DNA of 64,000 bases from SB11 sp037968475 (GTDB lineage Bacteria > Bacteroidota > Bacteroidia > UBA8524): assembly GCA_037968475.1 (NCBI GenBank), contig JBBKVO010000017.1, positions 124,001-188,000 on the forward strand, given 5' to 3'. Below the pieces are notes generated by a model. The model was not told the origin of the DNA. It saw only the letters and a program-made list of their open reading frames with translations, and did no database searches. How positions within the stretch are numbered: the stretch's first letter is position 1; the number at the start of each line of letters is the position of its first letter. Shown here piece by piece: positions 61,185-64,000 of this stretch. The position numbers and the translations under genes were made by a program.

Positions 61185-62471
61185 ATGCCCAAACTATACA
61201 AAGCGTTCTTCTTATTCAGCCTTTTGCTTGTTGCCTTTGAAGGGAAAGTACAAGCCCAAAGTGGGGGAGGCATAGGAGGTTGGTTTAATACGCATGATTT
61301 TGTTGAAAACAACACAGCACCCCAATATGTAACAACCGGTATTGAATTTTTGGGTAGTGATAGCAATGCTATTTGGGTAGATAGTGTAGGCAGCATTAGG
61401 CAATTTGAAACCTACGGAGCAGGTCATGTTTTTGATTTATTACAAGAAAATTGGGCGGCGGTGCCTAGCGATCCTAATAATCCCATACAACCAATAAGTA
61501 TGGGCTGTATCTTTTATTGGGATAGTTTACGTTTCAATTACTTCTATTACCGAGATAGTACGGATACCCAAACGGTAGATACATTAATTATTACCACATA
61601 CATAAATACATATAAAAACGAGAAGCAGATAAATACTAACTTTTTTGCTGTTACTGATTCTATGTATTGCAAAATGGCCTTTCCTAATACCTATAATTAT
61701 TATTTGCAAAGCGGGGGCAAGTACTATAAAAAAGATACCATATTGCTAACTACTGCTAATGTAGGTACTATTAATGCAAAACGAAATTTAACTATACCTG
61801 TACAAGCCTATGTTGGCGATGGTATTCGATCCCTAAATCTTGCATCAAGAACTTTTAATGAGTTGTTGGGATATAGTGTAGTATTCAAATCAGGCACTAT
61901 CTATTCATGGGGAGACACGGTATTTAGTTTTGAGAAGAATAAAACTATTAAGGGCAACCTGTTTGGGGTGTATTCTAGCAGCATTAATAAAAAGGGCGCA
62001 CGGAACCTTTTTACAAGTTATTATACTGAAAACTCTATATGGCTTAGTAAAAACAATCGCTATGGTGGCTACGAAAAGGGTTTCTTTGGTTTTGTTCCCG
62101 GTATGTTGTACCCACAGGTAAAGTATTTTGATTGCGAAGTATTTGTATATGCCAACTGTGTTATATCAGTACCCGAAATAAACAAAGCTGTCAATACTCA
62201 AATTATAGCGCTGAATCCTAACCCTGTTGCAAAAAATGATGTGTTAACGCTTACCTTGCACAGCAAAGAGGTGGCAAACTATGCCGTTTCAATAAAAAAT
62301 ATGTTAGGCCAAACCGTATACACTACAAATATTTTTTGTAATGGTGATAGTGAAACCAATTTGGAATTACTTTTACCAAGTAGCTTATTATTAGGTGTAT
62401 ACTATGTTTTGTTGACTGAAACTACCACACAAACCACTGTGGATGTGAAGAAAATATTACTTACTCAATAA
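61185..62471 (+). CDS. T9SS type A secreted protein, first of a paralogous pair
   Basis: A 428-residue secreted protein with signal peptide MPKLYKAFFLFSLLLVAFEGKVQAQ. The mature N-terminal region begins GGIGGWFNTHDFVENN and includes WAAVPSDPNNPIQP near 95-108, both shared with the next gene; the central region (about 110-340) is beta-rich, with Tyr/Asp repeats. The C-terminus (ALNPNPVAKNDVLTLTLHS ... GVYYVLLTETT) is a T9SS sorting domain. No enzyme motif is visible and the domain has no name I recognise. Confidence 0.85.
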   Translation: MPKLYKAFFLFSLLLVAFEGKVQAQSGGGIGGWFNTHDFVENNTAPQYVTTGIEFLGSDSNAIWVDSVGSIRQFETYGAGHVFDLLQENWAAVPSDPNNPIQPISMGCIFYWDSLRFNYFYYRDSTDTQTVDTLIITTYINTYKNEKQINTNFFAVTDSMYCKMAFPNTYNYYLQSGGKYYKKDTILLTTANVGTINAKRNLTIPVQAYVGDGIRSLNLASRTFNELLGYSVVFKSGTIYSWGDTVFSFEKNKTIKGNLFGVYSSSINKKGARNLFTSYYTENSIWLSKNNRYGGYEKGFFGFVPGMLYPQVKYFDCEVFVYANCVISVPEINKAVNTQIIALNPNPVAKNDVLTLTLHSKEVANYAVSIKNMLGQTVYTTNIFCNGDSETNLELLLPSSLLLGVYYVLLTETTTQTTVDVKKILLTQ

Positions 62472-62543
62472 TTTTTTTTAATACCACCACAACATTTCAA
62501 AACGGCTATTAGTCTATAAGGTTGTAAAAACATTTAACAATTA

Positions 62544-62573
62544 TTTGACATTACGCTTAATTACTTATTTTTG
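62544..62573 (+). promoter_or_regulatory. Promoter of the second T9SS gene
   Basis: TTTG (62544-62547) and TATTTTTG (62566-62573) are separated by 18 nt. This fixes the likely start at 62593 rather than an in-frame ATG at 62545. Confidence 0.65.
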
Positions 62574-62592
62574 CACTCTTAAAAAACCAACA

Positions 62593-63948
62593 ATGATGAA
62601 AAAAGTACTGTTACTGGCTTTAGTAATTATGGCTTATGGTTACGCTTCTGCACAGCAAACCATAGCATTACCAAAGGACTACAAAAATTATCCTTCTTCT
62701 GACAAATTCTCTCCATCACAAAGTACCTTCTCTAAACAAGGTGGTAGTGTTAATGGCTGGTTCGATCCAGAAGAATTTATTCGCAACAACGCTACGGGTC
62801 CTTTCGACAATTTCGTAAGCCTTGTATTCCCTGATTCTACAGTTGTTAATGTTGACCAAAACAACAGAGCAAACTCTGTATTCTCTCACGCTTGGGGGCA
62901 CCTTTTCGATTTACGCCACGATAACTGGGCTGCTGTACCTAGCGACCCTAACAATCCTATCCAACCTTTTGCTCAAAGGGATAACTACTCTTGGGATTCA
63001 GTAGGTTTTGCTTACTTATATCGCAGGAACAATGCTGATGTTAATGTTGTGGATACTTGCTTTGTTTACTACTATAACAATGCAGTTACAGGACAAATAC
63101 GTCGTGGTAGCATTATTTTTAGTGGTGGCGATACCATGCTATATGCTGGTGTTGAAGGTTTAAATCAAAACCGTTTATCAGGAGACGCTTTCTTTAAAGT
63201 TGATACTGTATTATTAACGGCTGCTGATACTACTACTTTCTCATCAACTGGTTGGGGCTCTCGTTTTATGATTTTACCTGTGGGTATTAATATATCACGC
63301 ACCAATGGTGAAGCGATTAGTCGTAACCCTGCCAGCTGGTTTGCTTATACAGTAACCTTTAGGCCAGGTCATGCTTGGAACGCAGGTGATACCATCGAAT
63401 CAAGAGGTTTCACTCGTCCAGCAAATGGTGTTAACTATTTCGGTTACCGTTTTGTAAGCATTGATGCTGCTAATGGTGGCTTGCCTGTTACACTACGTAG
63501 CCGCAACTATGCTGATAACTCATTAATACTTTATAGCTCAACTCGCTATGGACAAACTCTTTCTACAGGTTGGAGTGGTTTCATGCCGGGTTCAGCATTT
63601 AACTCGCCTATTTTCAACAACACTCTTGCTCGTGTTAGTGGTGTATCTACTACCAGCGCTCGTGAAGTTCAAGATTTAGGTTTCTCATTAGGTAAAGCAT
63701 TCCCTAACCCTGTAGCTAACGGTAACACTTTGTTTATCGACTATGCTTTGAAAACAGCTGGTAATGTTACTATCGAGATTTATGACCTATTAGGTAAAAA
63801 AGTTGCTACCGTGCTTAACAACGAAAAAGTTGAAGCTGGTGAGCATACTGCAAGTACCACTGTTGATTTCCAATCAGGTGTATACTTCTACACTTTGAGA
63901 TCAGGTGATGTACTAATTGGTTCTAAAAAAATCAACGTAGTTCGCTAA
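62593..63948 (+). CDS. T9SS type A secreted protein, second of a paralogous pair
   Basis: 451 residues from ATG at 62593 (signal peptide MMKKVLLLALVIMAYGYASAQ); an in-frame ATG at 62545 lies within the promoter. It is a clear paralogue of the previous gene: SVNGWFDPEEFIRNN near the N-terminus and the identical stretch WAAVPSDPNNPIQP, followed by similar beta-strand segments. The C-terminal part (AFPNPVANGNTLFIDYALK, then EIYDLLGKKVATVL and SGVYFYTLRSGD) is a T9SS type A sorting domain. Function unknown; the pair probably forms surface structures or binds polymers. Confidence 0.88.
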   Translation: MMKKVLLLALVIMAYGYASAQQTIALPKDYKNYPSSDKFSPSQSTFSKQGGSVNGWFDPEEFIRNNATGPFDNFVSLVFPDSTVVNVDQNNRANSVFSHAWGHLFDLRHDNWAAVPSDPNNPIQPFAQRDNYSWDSVGFAYLYRRNNADVNVVDTCFVYYYNNAVTGQIRRGSIIFSGGDTMLYAGVEGLNQNRLSGDAFFKVDTVLLTAADTTTFSSTGWGSRFMILPVGINISRTNGEAISRNPASWFAYTVTFRPGHAWNAGDTIESRGFTRPANGVNYFGYRFVSIDAANGGLPVTLRSRNYADNSLILYSSTRYGQTLSTGWSGFMPGSAFNSPIFNNTLARVSGVSTTSAREVQDLGFSLGKAFPNPVANGNTLFIDYALKTAGNVTIEIYDLLGKKVATVLNNEKVEAGEHTASTTVDFQSGVYFYTLRSGDVLIGSKKINVVR

Positions 63949-63976
63949 GTATTTAGTTAAGCTATATATAAAAGAA

Positions 63977-64000
63977 AGGCTGCAACAAACGTTGCAGCCT
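63977..64000. terminator. Hairpin after the last gene, cut by window end
   Basis: AGGCTGCAAC (63977-63986), loop AAAC, GTTGCAGCCT (63991-64000). A perfect 10-bp stem; any T run lies beyond the window, so terminator function is inferred. Confidence 0.65.

Noticed and set aside
1..64000. tRNA or rRNA genes
   Set aside because: No stretch in the gaps showed the T-loop GGTTCGA/B-box with an acceptor stem, and the gaps are otherwise accounted for by hairpins and repeats.

Overview
The window looks like a chromosomal segment of a free-living Bacteroidota bacterium (moderately AT-rich). The evidence is several secreted proteins ending in type IX secretion (T9SS) sorting domains, including one gliding-motility-type C-terminus, a dipeptidyl-peptidase of family S46, promoter-like sequences of the Bacteroidota type (TTTG about 19-20 nt upstream of TAnnTTTG), and the near absence of Shine-Dalgarno sequences. 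I could not fix the order or genus. No rRNA, tRNA, CRISPR array, transposase or phage gene was found.

Layout. 0-9 kb: the end of a coiled-coil membrane protein, dTDP-sugar epimerase (rfbC), tryptophan 2,3-dioxygenase, an acetyltransferase, two NAD(P)-dependent oxidoreductases, a CPBP membrane protease, and a tight leftward operon rbfA - methyltransferase - LolC/E-like permease - pth - TauE-like permease. 9-26 kb: a LysE exporter, a secreted matrixin-like metalloprotease, a coiled-coil paralogue of the first gene, rlmI, DUF3817, yidC, a 1421-residue adhesin-like T9SS protein, and the Nif3 / zinc-ribbon / TPR trio. 26-33 kb: ccmB, a biotin carboxylase, a macro-domain protein and the core translation operon rplM-rpsI-rpsB-tsf, then pyrH. 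33-45 kb: paired small outer-membrane-type proteins, RDD and zinc-ribbon membrane proteins, a MATE exporter, a DPP7-like peptidase, a lipoprotein cluster and a two-component system. 45-50.5 kb: rarA, AMP nucleosidase, a UbiA prenyltransferase and several unknowns. 50.5-58.9 kb: a repeat-rich zone carrying an orphan gene, uvrA, a lipoprotein and a class IV aminotransferase. 59-64 kb: mlaF-mlaE, an SDR and two paralogous T9SS proteins.

Most genes are housekeeping or typical envelope functions. What stands out is the non-coding DNA. About 3.9 kb of the 50.5-58.9 kb zone is intergenic and mostly repeats: a 122-bp multi-hairpin element in two inverted copies, a 282-bp unit in three tandem copies whose core also occurs twice in inverted orientation about 5 kb away, and a 214-bp tandem array packed with about 35 GTAAC/GTTAC half-sites between two convergent genes. 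Two convergent junctions elsewhere (12.3 and 45.4 kb) hold copies of another element whose stems differ in sequence yet keep base pairing. These, plus a terminator-like hairpin lying inside a coding start and several promoter boxes abutting start codons, are the main things to follow up.
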